DNA from: Ensifer adhaerens | GTDB lineage: Bacteria > Pseudomonadota > Alphaproteobacteria > Rhizobiales > Rhizobiaceae | Assembly (NCBI GenBank): GCA_900215285.1 | Contig: OCMG01000004.1 | Span: forward strand, 2,092,001 to 2,156,000 | Reading direction: 5' to 3' | Length of the DNA: 64,000 nucleotides | Shown: piece by piece, positions 21,125 through 31,542 of the stretch | Numbering within the stretch: the first letter of the stretch is position 1 | Layout of the letters: every line of letters starts with the position of its first letter | Notes under the pieces: model-generated | The model's database searches: none | What the model saw: only the letters and a program-made list of their open reading frames with translations | What the model was told of the DNA's origin: nothing | Position numbers and translations under genes: made by a program

Positions 21125-21158
21125 GGCCGTGCATCGAGATGATGCACGGCCCTTTTTG
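21125..21158. terminator. Bidirectional terminator between the MATE gene and carA
   Basis: Perfect 11-bp arms GGCCGTGCATC (21125-21135) and GATGCACGGCC (21141-21151) with a 5-nt loop and CTTTTTG on the plus strand. The minus strand gives a T-rich TTCTTCTTT. It serves both convergent genes. Confidence 0.9.
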
Positions 21159-21161
21159 TTG

Positions 21162-22373
21162 TCAGGCGGCGCTGCGTTCGTTCAGCGCCGGCTCGCCCTT
21201 GCGCTCGCGCACAAGGTTGATGAAGCGGCGGAAGAGGTAGTGGCTGTCCTGCGGGCCAGGCGAGGCTTCCGGGTGGTGCTGCACCGAGAAGACAGGCTTG
21301 CCGACAACGCGGATGCCGCAATTGGTGCCGTCGAAAAGCGAAACATGAGTCTCCTCAACGCCTTCCGGCAGGGACTTCGAGGCGACTGCGAAGCCATGGT
21401 TCATCGAGACGATCTCCACCTTGCCGGTCGTGTAGTCCTTGACCGGGTGGTTCGCGCCATGATGGCCCTGATGCATCTTCTCGGTCTCGGCACCGAGCGC
21501 CAGGGCGAGCATCTGGTGGCCCAGACAAATACCGAAGAGCGGGATGCCGCTGTCGACCAGCTTGCGGATGACCGGCACCGAATAGACGCCTGTCGCGGCC
21601 GGGTCGCCCGGGCCGTTGGACAGGAAGATGCCGTCCGGGTTCAGTGCGAGAATGTCTTCGGCCGAGGTCTTTGCAGGAACGATGGTCACGCGGCAGTCGA
21701 GGCCGGCGAAGAGGCGCAGGATGTTGCGCTTCACGCCGTAATCGATGGCGACGATGTGGTAGCGGGCGTCTTTCTCGCCAAGTTCGCTGGTTCCTTCGTT
21801 CCAGACCCACGGGCGTTCGTTCCAACGCGAGGACTGGCCGGAGGTCGCTTCAATGGCGAGGTCGAGGTCGAGCAGCCCGCTCCAGGCCTTGGCATCCTTC
21901 TTCAGGGCTTCGATGTCGAAGTTGCCAGAGGGATCGTGGGCGATGACGGCGTTCGGCGCGCCATTCTCGCGGATCCAGGCGGTGAGCGCGCGGGTGTCGA
22001 CGCCGCAGAGGCCGATGACGCCACGGGCCTTGAGCCACTGGTCGAGATGCTTGACTGCGCGGTAGTTCGACGGGTCGGTGATATCGGCCTTGAAGATGAC
22101 GCCGACAGCGCCCTTGCGGGCGGCGGGCGTCAGGTCTTCGATGTCTTCGTCATTGGTACCGACATTGCCGATATGCGGGAAGGTGAAGGTGACGATCTGG
22201 CCGAGATAGGAGGGATCCGTCAGGATTTCCTCGTAGCCGGTCAGCGCCGTGTTGAACACGACTTCGGCCTGGACATGGCCGGTTGCGCCGATACCCTTGC
22301 CTTCGATGACCGTTCCGTCGGCAAGAACCAGAAGGGCGGTGGGCTTTTCAGTCGTCCAGGGGGCGGTGGCCAT
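21162..22373 (-). CDS. carA: Carbamoyl-phosphate synthase small chain
   Basis: 403 residues from the ATG at 22373, preceded by GGAG; the longer open frame adds 43 atypical residues. The CPSase small-subunit N-terminal domain starts with ALLVLADGTVIEGKG. The class I glutamine amidotransferase domain has the nucleophile Cys in GICLGHQMLALALG and His/Glu in QHHPEASPGPQD. It releases ammonia from glutamine and tunnels it to CarB, whose gene is 9 kb away. Divergent from yqeY. Its 3' end meets the MATE terminator. Confidence 0.97.
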   Translation of the reverse strand: MATAPWTTEKPTALLVLADGTVIEGKGIGATGHVQAEVVFNTALTGYEEILTDPSYLGQIVTFTFPHIGNVGTNDEDIEDLTPAARKGAVGVIFKADITDPSNYRAVKHLDQWLKARGVIGLCGVDTRALTAWIRENGAPNAVIAHDPSGNFDIEALKKDAKAWSGLLDLDLAIEATSGQSSRWNERPWVWNEGTSELGEKDARYHIVAIDYGVKRNILRLFAGLDCRVTIVPAKTSAEDILALNPDGIFLSNGPGDPAATGVYSVPVIRKLVDSGIPLFGICLGHQMLALALGAETEKMHQGHHGANHPVKDYTTGKVEIVSMNHGFAVASKSLPEGVEETHVSLFDGTNCGIRVVGKPVFSVQHHPEASPGPQDSHYLFRRFINLVRERKGEPALNERSAA

Positions 22374-22698
22374 GGCTTTTCTCCGGCGGTTTGACGGGTT
22401 CGCGGCAAGGGCGCGGCTCGCAGTTGCCTGCGCCGCGGATGCGAAATCCATCTGTCTGTGTGCTAAGGCCGGGAAAATAGTGTCGCGCTCCCTCCGGGTC
22501 AACCTTTGGCAGGACGATTCCCCGTTTTAAAAGGACAGTCTTTTCAATGGATTATTCATTTTGTTTGATTGGTGGCATGTGAGCGCATAAGTACGGCGCA
22601 CTGAAATCCGAAAAATGCCGTGATGCGACAGGGGCTCCGGATGCCATGAGAGCAACCGGAAAATCTGCCTTTCATAGCGACTTACGAGGAAGAATTCG

Positions 22699-23148
22699 AT
22701 GCGCGACACGCTCTCACAAGCCATGAAGGATGCCATGAAGGCCAAGGACACGAGGCGGCTCGCCACCGTTCGCCTCATCCTGGCTGCCATCAAGGATCGC
22801 GATATCGCGACGCGCGCGCCGGGCCACGAGCAGATCAGCGACGAGGATATCCTGCAGGTGCTTGCCAAGATGATCAAGCAGCGCGAGGAATCGACGAAGA
22901 TCTATGCGGAAAACGGCCGCGCCGATCTCGCCGATCAGGAACGCGAGGAGATGGAGATCATCCGCAGCTTCATGCCGGAGCAGCTTTCGGACGAGAAGGT
23001 GCGGGAAATCTGTGTCGACGTGATTGCCGAAACCGGGGCTTCCGGCCTGCGCGACATGGGCAAGTGCGTGGCGCTTCTGAAAGAGCGCTATCCGGGCCAG
23101 ATGGATTTCGCCAGGGCTTCGGCGATCCTGAAGGATCTGTTGAAATAA
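22699..23148 (+). CDS. GatB/YqeY domain protein
   Basis: 149 residues, full length for the stand-alone YqeY family: MRDTLSQAMKDAMKAKDTRR opening, helical N-domain (1-95) and a C-terminal YqeY subdomain with ETGASGLRDMGKCV. It resembles the tail of GatB, the tRNA-dependent amidotransferase subunit that contacts tRNA. A tRNA-related role is inferred; none is proven. Divergent from carA with a 325-bp start-to-start spacer. An AGGAAG ribosome site precedes the ATG. Confidence 0.93.
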   Translation: MRDTLSQAMKDAMKAKDTRRLATVRLILAAIKDRDIATRAPGHEQISDEDILQVLAKMIKQREESTKIYAENGRADLADQEREEMEIIRSFMPEQLSDEKVREICVDVIAETGASGLRDMGKCVALLKERYPGQMDFARASAILKDLLK

Positions 23149-23166
23149 GAGGCGCTGCACGTCTGC

Positions 23167-23197
23167 GTCGGGGAGAGGACGTTCCACTGTCCCCGAC
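23167..23197. terminator. Hairpin between yqeY and the Ivy-like gene
   Basis: Perfect 8-bp arms GTCGGGGA (23167-23174) and TCCCCGAC (23190-23197) lie between convergent genes. No T-run is clear on either strand, so termination is probable rather than certain. Confidence 0.5.
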
Positions 23198-23211
23198 AAC
23201 GCGTCCTGATC

Positions 23212-23637
23212 TTATTTCGCCATGGCGGCGCTGAGAATGGCCTGTTGCTGTGGCTTCGGCTTGCCGATGAAGCGTAGCGTCTTGCCCTCCTTGAGCAGCG
23301 CGTAGGCATGATGCCGATGCGGGGTCACGAGAATCGAGATGCGGTTCTCGCTGCAGTAATGCGCCTCGCAGGCATTGTAGACCTCTGTGCCTGGAAGGGG
23401 CGTGATCGTTGTCAGAACCGGCTGCGCCGTGTAGTTGCGGTTCTTGATAATGCCCTTTGCCCAATGGGGCATCTCTTCATGGATGACCAGCGAGACGATA
23501 GGGCCACGGAGAGACTTGTCCTTCAGCGCGTCGAAGAGATAGGGCTTTTTGCTATCCGTCGGCGCGAACTTCACATCCTCGGCCTGGGCATGGAAACCCG
23601 TCAACACAACAGCGGCGGCGATCATGGCGAAACGCAT
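23212..23637 (-). CDS. Periplasmic Ivy-type lysozyme inhibitor
   Basis: 141 residues from the ATG at 23637 (MRFAMIAAAVVLTGFHAQA signal peptide); a GTG/ATG further upstream would mask it. The mature part follows the Ivy pattern: KPYLFDALKD near the N-terminus, MPHWAK, then the disulfide-bounded protruding loop CEAHYC (compare CKPHDC in enterobacterial Ivy) that inserts its His into the lysozyme active site, then ISILVTPH. Ivy proteins block C-type lysozymes and probably control lytic transglycosylases. Named by eye from pattern; identity is likely low. It faces yqeY tail to tail. Confidence 0.72.
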   Translation of the reverse strand: MRFAMIAAAVVLTGFHAQAEDVKFAPTDSKKPYLFDALKDKSLRGPIVSLVIHEEMPHWAKGIIKNRNYTAQPVLTTITPLPGTEVYNACEAHYCSENRISILVTPHRHHAYALLKEGKTLRFIGKPKPQQQAILSAAMAK

Positions 23638-23742
23638 CAAGTGGCGGTCTCCGTCTGGACTTTGATTCAACGTGACTTTATCCCACTGGTCTTGCGCCGC
23701 CGCAAGCGGTTTTCGCGTCCGAGAATCGTTTCAGGCGCCCGC

Positions 23743-24711
23743 TCAGGCGGCGGGAACAAACCTGATCGGCGTGTCCCACGGATCGAGCGCGACGAGTGCG
23801 CTGCCCTCTTCTTTCAAGTCGGTTCCATGGTTCTTCAGCCGCAAGCGCAGGCCGTCCATCAGGTCTGGCGCAACCGTGAAGGCAGCCGTTTCAAGACCGG
23901 ACATGTTGCCGAGACGCTTGCCGGCGCCACGTGACTGCCACACGTTGGAGCCGATATGATGATGATATCGGCCATTCGAGAAGAAGGCGGCGCTTTCATT
24001 CGCAATGAGGGCCGTCATGTCGAGACCGGTTGCCTTGACATAGAAGTCGCGCGCGAGCGCCGTATCTCCGACGCGCATATGGACATGGCCGATGCGGAAG
24101 CCGGAGGGCGCCGTGTAGGGCAGTTTGCCATCCCGGGGCAGTCCTGCGACCAGGTCATCGATATTCAGTTCGTCCGTTCCCATTTTTACCTGCCCGTCGG
24201 ACTTCCACGTCCAGCCTGCCTGCGGCCGGTCGGCATAAACCTCGACGCCGTTTCCTTCCGGATCATCGAGATAGAGGGCTTCCGACACCGAGTGGTCGGC
24301 AAAGCCGGTAAAGGGAACGCCGTTGACATAGGCCGTGATCAGCCAGCGGCCAAGTTCCTTGCGGTCCGGCATGAGGAAGGCGGTGTGATAGAGACCGGCG
24401 GTCGACGGGTCGTCGGGAGCGTCGTTCGGCTTGTTGAGCAGCGTGACCAGAACCACGCCGTCGGCGCCCAGCACGGTGCGATCCCCATCGGATGCCAGAA
24501 TGGCAAGGCCCAGGACCTGATTGTAGAATGCCGTCATGACCGCCATGTCGCGCACGCGCAGCGTCACCGAGTTGATGTGGATGGGTGTACTGACCGCGAA
24601 AGAGGGTTTCAGCGGCGCGGCCATGGAGGGAGCGGCTGCTCCAAGGAGGATCGGGGCTGCGCCAAGCACGTGGAGGGCGGCGCGGCGGGTGATGTCAAAG
24701 GAGGAGGCCAT
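23743..24711 (-). CDS. Exported VOC (glyoxalase/extradiol dioxygenase-like) protein with two modules
   Basis: 322 residues from the ATG at 24711. The N-terminus SFDITRRAALHVLGAAPILL is a Tat-type signal with twin Arg and a hydrophobic core. Two vicinal-oxygen-chelate modules follow: one at about 40-165 (INSVTLRVRDMAVMTAFYNQ) and one at about 195-320 (IGHVHMRVGDTALARDFY). Metal-ligand His and Glu positions are visible (HINSV, GVEVYAD; HVHM, HHHIGSN). The layout is that of CatE-like catechol-2,3-dioxygenases, but export is unusual. Substrate unknown. Confidence 0.83.
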   Translation of the reverse strand: MASSFDITRRAALHVLGAAPILLGAAAPSMAAPLKPSFAVSTPIHINSVTLRVRDMAVMTAFYNQVLGLAILASDGDRTVLGADGVVLVTLLNKPNDAPDDPSTAGLYHTAFLMPDRKELGRWLITAYVNGVPFTGFADHSVSEALYLDDPEGNGVEVYADRPQAGWTWKSDGQVKMGTDELNIDDLVAGLPRDGKLPYTAPSGFRIGHVHMRVGDTALARDFYVKATGLDMTALIANESAAFFSNGRYHHHIGSNVWQSRGAGKRLGNMSGLETAAFTVAPDLMDGLRLRLKNHGTDLKEEGSALVALDPWDTPIRFVPAA

Positions 24712-24837
24712 GGGGGTGATCCTGCGGTTACGTTGGAGACTGTATGCTCCAGCTGCGCTTGCCCGCATAGATCACGCGGAATGGATAAATCGTTCTGAAA
24801 AGGCGAACAATGGCAATGACATTGTTCAGTGCACGCG

Positions 24838-25170
24838 TCATCGCTGCTTGCGTTCCTGTTCCTTCATGTAGTGCCGGAGCACGGCGTTGATACGGGTCTG
24901 ATAGCCCTTGCCACTCGCCTTGAAGAAATCGATGACGTCTTCGTCGAGCCTGATCGAGATCGATTTTTTCGTGACGGGGATAACCCATTCGGCGTTGGAC
25001 CAGTCGATATCCATGAATTCCGCCCAATCGGGATCGTCGCGCATCGCGCGTTCGATATCCTCGTCGGTCATGGCATCGACGCGGGCCCAGTCGGTGAGGC
25101 TTTTCTCGCCTCGGGTGCGCTTCGCCAAAATTTCATCAATAGTAATATGTGTTGTAGAGTGCTTGCTCAT
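24838..25170 (-). CDS. brnA: BrnA family antitoxin
   Basis: 110 residues from the ATG at 25170; a GTG four codons upstream (25182) is also possible. The C-terminal ribbon-helix-helix (about 80-105, KKSISIRLDEDVIDFFKASG then GYQTRINAVLRHYM) binds DNA; the N-terminal half neutralises BrnT. It overlaps the brnT 3' end by 35 bases, the usual coupled order toxin then antitoxin. It should repress the shared promoter at 25478-25504. Confidence 0.9.
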   Translation of the reverse strand: MSKHSTTHITIDEILAKRTRGEKSLTDWARVDAMTDEDIERAMRDDPDWAEFMDIDWSNAEWVIPVTKKSISIRLDEDVIDFFKASGKGYQTRINAVLRHYMKEQERKQR

Positions 25171-25426
25171 TTTTTCTGGCACGACGCGCCGAGATAATCC
25201 GGCAAATCGAGCCCCTCATAGTGTAGACCACCGCAATCAGGTGGTTCGTATCCGGGCATATTGCGAGGACGCGCACTTCGCCATTTCGATCCGACGACCG
25301 TTCAATACGCGGCCTCTGCAAAGCGACGGCAGCATCTTCAAAGTCGATACCATGTTTATCGATATTGGCGAGGCGCTTCTGTTCGTCCCAAGTGAATGAT
25401 GTCAGCGGTTGAGTTTCAATGCGCAT
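25136..25426 (-). CDS. brnT: BrnT family ribonuclease toxin
   Basis: 96 residues. It opens with FTWDEQKRLANIDKHGIDFEDA, quoted in part, the BrnT signature, and ends with IISARRARKNEQALYN, where the RR is a conserved catalytic/RNA-binding element. BrnT is a RelE-fold ribonuclease that stops growth when unbound by BrnA. First gene of the module, with its own promoter and palindrome upstream. All conserved elements appear intact, so the toxin is probably functional. Confidence 0.9.
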   Translation of the reverse strand: MRIETQPLTSFTWDEQKRLANIDKHGIDFEDAAVALQRPRIERSSDRNGEVRVLAICPDTNHLIAVVYTMRGSICRIISARRARKNEQALYNTYYY

Positions 25427-25477
25427 TTGCTCGGTTCCTCAGGAAGGGGCCAAGCACTCCTGCGCTTCTGCAAAATT

Positions 25478-25504
25478 TGTATATACATCTGTATTTAATG
25501 TCAA
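25478..25504 (-). promoter_or_regulatory. brnTA promoter with palindromic operator
   Basis: On the minus strand a TTGACA -35 box is at 25504-25499. A perfect 10-bp palindrome TGTATATACA (25478-25487) lies where the -10 box is expected, with an extra TGTAT half-site two bases away. A repressor bound there would block polymerase; autoregulation by BrnA is inferred. Confidence 0.6.
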
Positions 25505-25590
25505 GTCTGTGGATCATGGGCATGACCTTGTAAACGGCTGGCGCTTGCGGGTGATCCTATCTATACCCAAATCTTAGACCAGAGGTTTCC

Positions 25591-27585
<1,995 letters not shown>

Positions 27586-27963
27586 AATGATTCGCGGATT
27601 TTCCCGCGACTTGAAATTTCCCGTTCGATCCCCAAATAGGTGAGACTGTCCCGAAACGTCTTGATTCTCGCGCTTTTGGTGTTTTTTCAGATTTTTCCGG
27701 CAAAATGCTTGACTGCCCGGAAAATTGTGGGAATCACCTTCGGGATCGAAAATGGTGGTATTGGTCAATCAACTTGAATGCCCGCATCCTGCGTATGCGC
27801 CGAACCGGCTGCCGCGAGAAGAAGGCCTTCGTGGTTAATCAGGATTTAATGGTCTTCCGCTAGCTCAGACACATACGGGTGCGACGCGACGCTTTCAAGA
27901 GCCGTTGTGTCAGCCTCTCGTCAGGCTTGGCGGATTGAGACGTGACAGGAAAGCGACGGATAC
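27586..27963 (+). other. dnaG-rpoD intergenic region
   Basis: This 378-bp spacer holds a hairpin just after dnaG (TCGCGG-N6-CCGCGA, 27592-27609) with a poor T tract. A CTTGAC box at 27708-27713 has no convincing -10. TTAA-N7-TTAAT at 27835-27849 is close to a CtrA site but lacks the final C. The length suggests rpoD has its own promoter in addition to read-through. No open frame of note is present. Confidence 0.5.
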
Positions 27964-30012
27964 ATGGTAACGAAAGCCAAAGAGAACGAAGAAGCCGAAT
28001 CTGAACGCGAAGGCGCAACAGATGGTCCGCTTCTCGATCTTTCGGATGACGCCGTCAAGAAGATGATTAAGGTCGCCAAGAAGCGCGGCTATGTCACGAT
28101 GGACGAGCTGAACTCCGTTCTGCCTTCCGAGGAAGTCAGCTCGGAACAGATCGAGGACATTCTGGCGATGCTCTCCGACATGGGCATCAATGTTGTTGAA
28201 GACGAAGAAGTCGACGAGAACGCCAACAACGCTGCTTCCGATGACGACGAAGACGGCGAGGGCGGTCTCGTGGCCTCCTCGGCGAGCACGGCGCTGGCTA
28301 CAGCCAAGAAGAAGGAGCCGACCGACCGCACGGACGATCCGGTTCGCATGTATCTTCGCGAAATGGGCTCGGTCGAGCTTCTGTCGCGCGAAGGCGAAAT
28401 CGCGATTGCCAAGCGCATCGAGGCCGGCCGCGAAACGATGATCCAGGGGCTTTGCGAAAGCCCGCTGACCTTCCAGGCCATCATCATCTGGCGCGACGAA
28501 TTGAATGATGGCGCAACGCTGCTGCGCGAAATCATCGACCTCGAAACGACCTATTCCGGTCCGGAAGCCAAGGCCGCCCCGCAGTTCCAGAGCCCCGAGA
28601 AGATCGAGGCGGACCGCAAGGCTGCGGAAGAGAAGGACAAGGCCAAGCGTGCCCGTTCGGCTGCCAACGACGACGACATCACCAATGTCGGCGGCGAGGG
28701 CCTGGCTCCGGAGGAAGAGGAAGAAGACGAAGACGAGTCCAACCTTTCTCTGGCCGCGATGGAAGCCGAGCTGCGTCCGCAGGTCATGCAGACGCTGGAC
28801 CTGATCGCCGAGACCTACAAGAAGCTGCGCAAGCTGCAGGACCAGCAGGTGGAAGCGCGCCTTGCCGCGACCGCATCGCTGTCGTCTGCGCAGGAGCGTC
28901 GCTACAAGGAGCTTAAGGACGAGCTGATCACGGCGGTGAAGTCGCTGTCGCTCAACCAGAATCGTATCGATGCGCTGGTTGAACAGCTTTACGACATCAA
29001 CAAGCGTCTCGTACAGAACGAGGGCAAGTTGCTGCGTCTGGCTGAGTCCTACGGCGTCAAGCGCGACAGCTTCCTGGAGCATTATCATGGTGCCGAACTT
29101 GATCCGAACTGGATGAAGTCCATCGCCAATCTGGCCTCCAAGGGCTGGAAGGAATTTGCTCGCGAGGAAAACAACGCGATCCGGGACCTGCGCTCCGAAA
29201 TCCAGAACCTTGCCACGGAAACCGGCATCTCGGTCACGGAATTCCGCCGCATCGTGCACATGGTTCAGAAGGGCGAGCGCGAGGCCCGCATCGCGAAGAA
29301 GGAAATGGTGGAAGCCAACCTTCGTCTCGTGATCTCGATCGCCAAGAAGTACACGAATCGCGGCCTGCAGTTCCTCGATCTCATCCAGGAAGGCAATATC
29401 GGCCTGATGAAGGCGGTCGACAAGTTCGAGTATCGCCGCGGCTACAAGTTCTCCACCTATGCAACGTGGTGGATCCGGCAGGCGATCACCCGCTCGATCG
29501 CCGACCAGGCCCGCACGATCCGCATTCCGGTGCACATGATCGAAACGATCAACAAGATCGTTCGCACGTCGCGCCAGATGCTGCACGAAATCGGCCGCGA
29601 GCCGACGCCGGAAGAACTGGCCGAAAAGCTCGCCATGCCGCTTGAAAAGGTGCGCAAGGTTCTGAAGATTGCCAAGGAGCCGATCTCGCTCGAAACGCCG
29701 GTCGGCGATGAAGAGGACAGCCATCTCGGCGACTTCATCGAGGACAAGAACGCGCTTCTGCCGATCGACGCCGCCATCCAGGCGAACCTGCGCGAGACGA
29801 CGACCCGCGTTCTCGCCTCGCTCACTCCGCGCGAAGAGCGTGTACTGCGCATGCGCTTCGGCATTGGCATGAACACCGACCACACGCTCGAAGAGGTCGG
29901 TCAGCAGTTCTCGGTCACCCGCGAACGTATCCGCCAGATCGAAGCCAAGGCCCTGCGCAAGCTCAAGCATCCGAGCCGGAGCCGCAAGCTGCGGTCGTTC
30001 CTGGACAGCTGA
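27964..30012 (+). CDS. rpoD: RNA polymerase primary sigma factor sigma-70
   Basis: 682 residues, the long form typical of alphaproteobacteria. Region 1.1 lies at about 20-80, then an acidic non-conserved region with Asp/Glu runs (about 80-110 and 245-262). Regions 2.1-2.4 contain [20 protein letters not shown]. Region 3 follows, and region 4.2 has the [22 protein letters not shown] ending in LRSFLD. It directs RNA polymerase to housekeeping promoters. It follows dnaG and ends at a terminator at 30035-30064. Confidence 0.98.
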   Translation: MVTKAKENEEAESEREGATDGPLLDLSDDAVKKMIKVAKKRGYVTMDELNSVLPSEEVSSEQIEDILAMLSDMGINVVEDEEVDENANNAASDDDEDGEGGLVASSASTALATAKKKEPTDRTDDPVRMYLREMGSVELLSREGEIAIAKRIEAGRETMIQGLCESPLTFQAIIIWRDELNDGATLLREIIDLETTYSGPEAKAAPQFQSPEKIEADRKAAEEKDKAKRARSAANDDDITNVGGEGLAPEEEEEDEDESNLSLAAMEAELRPQVMQTLDLIAETYKKLRKLQDQQVEARLAATASLSSAQERRYKELKDELITAVKSLSLNQNRIDALVEQLYDINKRLVQNEGKLLRLAESYGVKRDSFLEHYHGAELDPNWMKSIANLASKGWKEFAREENNAIRDLRSEIQNLATETGISVTEFRRIVHMVQKGEREARIAKKEMVEANLRLVISIAKKYTNRGLQFLDLIQEGNIGLMKAVDKFEYRRGYKFSTYATWWIRQAITRSIADQARTIRIPVHMIETINKIVRTSRQMLHEIGREPTPEELAEKLAMPLEKVRKVLKIAKEPISLETPVGDEEDSHLGDFIEDKNALLPIDAAIQANLRETTTRVLASLTPREERVLRMRFGIGMNTDHTLEEVGQQFSVTRERIRQIEAKALRKLKHPSRSRKLRSFLDS

Positions 30013-30034
30013 CGCTTTTCACATGGACATCCAG

Positions 30035-30064
30035 AGGCCCGGGACGCAGGTTCTGGGCCTTTTC
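30035..30064 (+). terminator. rpoD terminator
   Basis: AGGCCC (30035-30040) and GGGCCT (30055-30060) flank a 14-nt loop and run into TTTTC. It lies 23 bases after the rpoD stop. Confidence 0.6.
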
Positions 30065-30130
30065 ATTTGGAGAAGCCCCATTTGGTTTTCTCCTCTCGAT
30101 CCCGCGCTGATTCCCACCTACATAGGACAG

Positions 30131-31093
30131 ATGGATGATGTGCAGAACGTTCCGAAACGCGGGAAGGGGTGGGCTTTTGCGGGCTCCGCTGTTCTGCATG
30201 CCGTTATTGCGGCCTTGCTTTTCCTGAGGCTGCCCGAAACGAGCCCGCAGCCGCAGAAGGACGAGGCGGTGAAGGTGGACATCGTCCAGGACAAGGACGC
30301 GCCAAAGCCGCCGGAGGAGGAGAAGAAGCCGGAGGCGAAGGCTGCCGAGAAGCCGCCTGAGCCTTCACCGCCCCAGGACGAAAGGGAGGAGGCGAAGGTC
30401 GAACAACCGACCAACCCGCCAATCCCCATGCTGCGGCCTGTCTTTCAGTTCGGCCAGAAGGATGAGGGCCCTGCCAAGCAGGACGGCAGTGCATCCGAGG
30501 GTGAAAAGGACACAACCGACGATCTGACGGACAAGAAGCCGGATGCCCCGCAAGCTGCGGAGCCGAAGGCCGCTACGGAGGAGGCTGCCAAGGAGCCGGC
30601 GAAGGACGACACGCCGGGCGTTCCGGATGTTCTCAAGGCGCCCGATCAGCAGGATGCGGCCTCGACCGCCGCTGCAGGCAAGCCGGTCGAGGAGAAGGCC
30701 GCCACGCCAAAGCCGAACGAGGCGAAACAGCAGATGACGGTGGCGCGCAAGATTTATTCTGCCAACGATCTGGGTGGCCGTGCCGCCATTGTGGCGATGG
30801 GTGGCATGACACGGCCGGAGCGAATCAAGCAACTTTGCGCGACCGAGCTTGGCCAGCAGCTGATTCACGGATCCCCGCGATACCAGGCGGAGATCGTGCC
30901 TTCCGCCGCGCCCCGGGAGGGCAATGTCCTGGCCGTTCCGAAAGCCTATTTTCGCACGCGCAACGCATGGTATGAAATCAGCTTTCAATGCGAGGTCGAT
31001 CCTGATGCATCGCGGGTCGTATCGTTTGCCTTCAAGGTTGGCGACCCCGTCCCCAAGTCGGAATGGCGCGCCCGGGGTTTTCCGACATACTGA
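30131..31093 (+). CDS. DUF930 protein with TonB-like anchored architecture
   Basis: 320 residues from the ATG at 30131, which follows AGGACAG; an upstream in-frame ATG lies in the rpoD terminator and is rejected. One membrane helix (about 14-33) is followed by a long Pro/Glu/Lys/Ala-rich stretch (about 38-225) and a globular DUF930 domain (about 230-320) with conserved cysteines in KQLCATEL and SFQCEVDP. The layout mimics TonB: anchor, extended periplasm-spanning arm, C-terminal domain. No TonB fold is seen. Function unknown; an envelope role is inferred. The next gene begins 18 bp later. Confidence 0.8.
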   Translation: MDDVQNVPKRGKGWAFAGSAVLHAVIAALLFLRLPETSPQPQKDEAVKVDIVQDKDAPKPPEEEKKPEAKAAEKPPEPSPPQDEREEAKVEQPTNPPIPMLRPVFQFGQKDEGPAKQDGSASEGEKDTTDDLTDKKPDAPQAAEPKAATEEAAKEPAKDDTPGVPDVLKAPDQQDAASTAAAGKPVEEKAATPKPNEAKQQMTVARKIYSANDLGGRAAIVAMGGMTRPERIKQLCATELGQQLIHGSPRYQAEIVPSAAPREGNVLAVPKAYFRTRNAWYEISFQCEVDPDASRVVSFAFKVGDPVPKSEWRARGFPTY

Positions 31094-31111
31094 CACGGAA
31101 GGAGAGCATAG

Positions 31112-31447
31112 ATGTCTTTACGCATGCCCCGCGAACTCGCGCGTCTCTCCCGTAGCGGCCTGTTTGATGGCGCACTGTCGAATTTTGAAGCCGAGGCTTT
31201 GTCCGAAAGTGCATCGTCGCTGGGGTATCAGGGGCGAAAGGTGGAAAAGGCGCTGTCTGTCCTCATGGCCGCGGCAGGCGGCGAGGACCGGGACAGGGCG
31301 CTTGCGCAGGCCGGCGAGGCTGTGTGGGCCTATTTCGTGCAGCGAGAGCTCTGCGGCCTCAGGGATCACAGGCTGATCATCCGCGAGATGGGCATACCGG
31401 ACGAGGTCCTGACGCGCCTTGGCGCGGCGCCCGCGAAGGCGCCGTGA
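31112..31447 (+). CDS. Small conserved protein, probably DUF6665
   Basis: 111 residues, helical and soluble, no signal peptide. The C-terminal part AYFVQRELCGLRDHRLIIRE followed by MGIPDEVLTRLGA matches my recollection of the rhizobial DUF6665 family. A good ribosome site (GGAGAG) precedes the ATG. It follows the DUF930 gene by 18 bp, so the two form an operon. No function is known; the family name is from memory. Confidence 0.65.
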   Translation: MSLRMPRELARLSRSGLFDGALSNFEAEALSESASSLGYQGRKVEKALSVLMAAAGGEDRDRALAQAGEAVWAYFVQRELCGLRDHRLIIREMGIPDEVLTRLGAAPAKAP

Positions 31448-31542
31448 TGATGGCACTCACACCCCGCGTATAAGATCGTCTTCATGATGTCTGCGCTGCG
31501 ATCTGGATCCCGGCGCGCAATGCGTTCACTGCCCGCGCACCA

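Noticed and set aside
27910..29970. 686-codon minus-strand frame opposite rpoD
   Set aside because: Antisense shadow of sigma-70; rpoD motifs on the plus strand are unambiguous.
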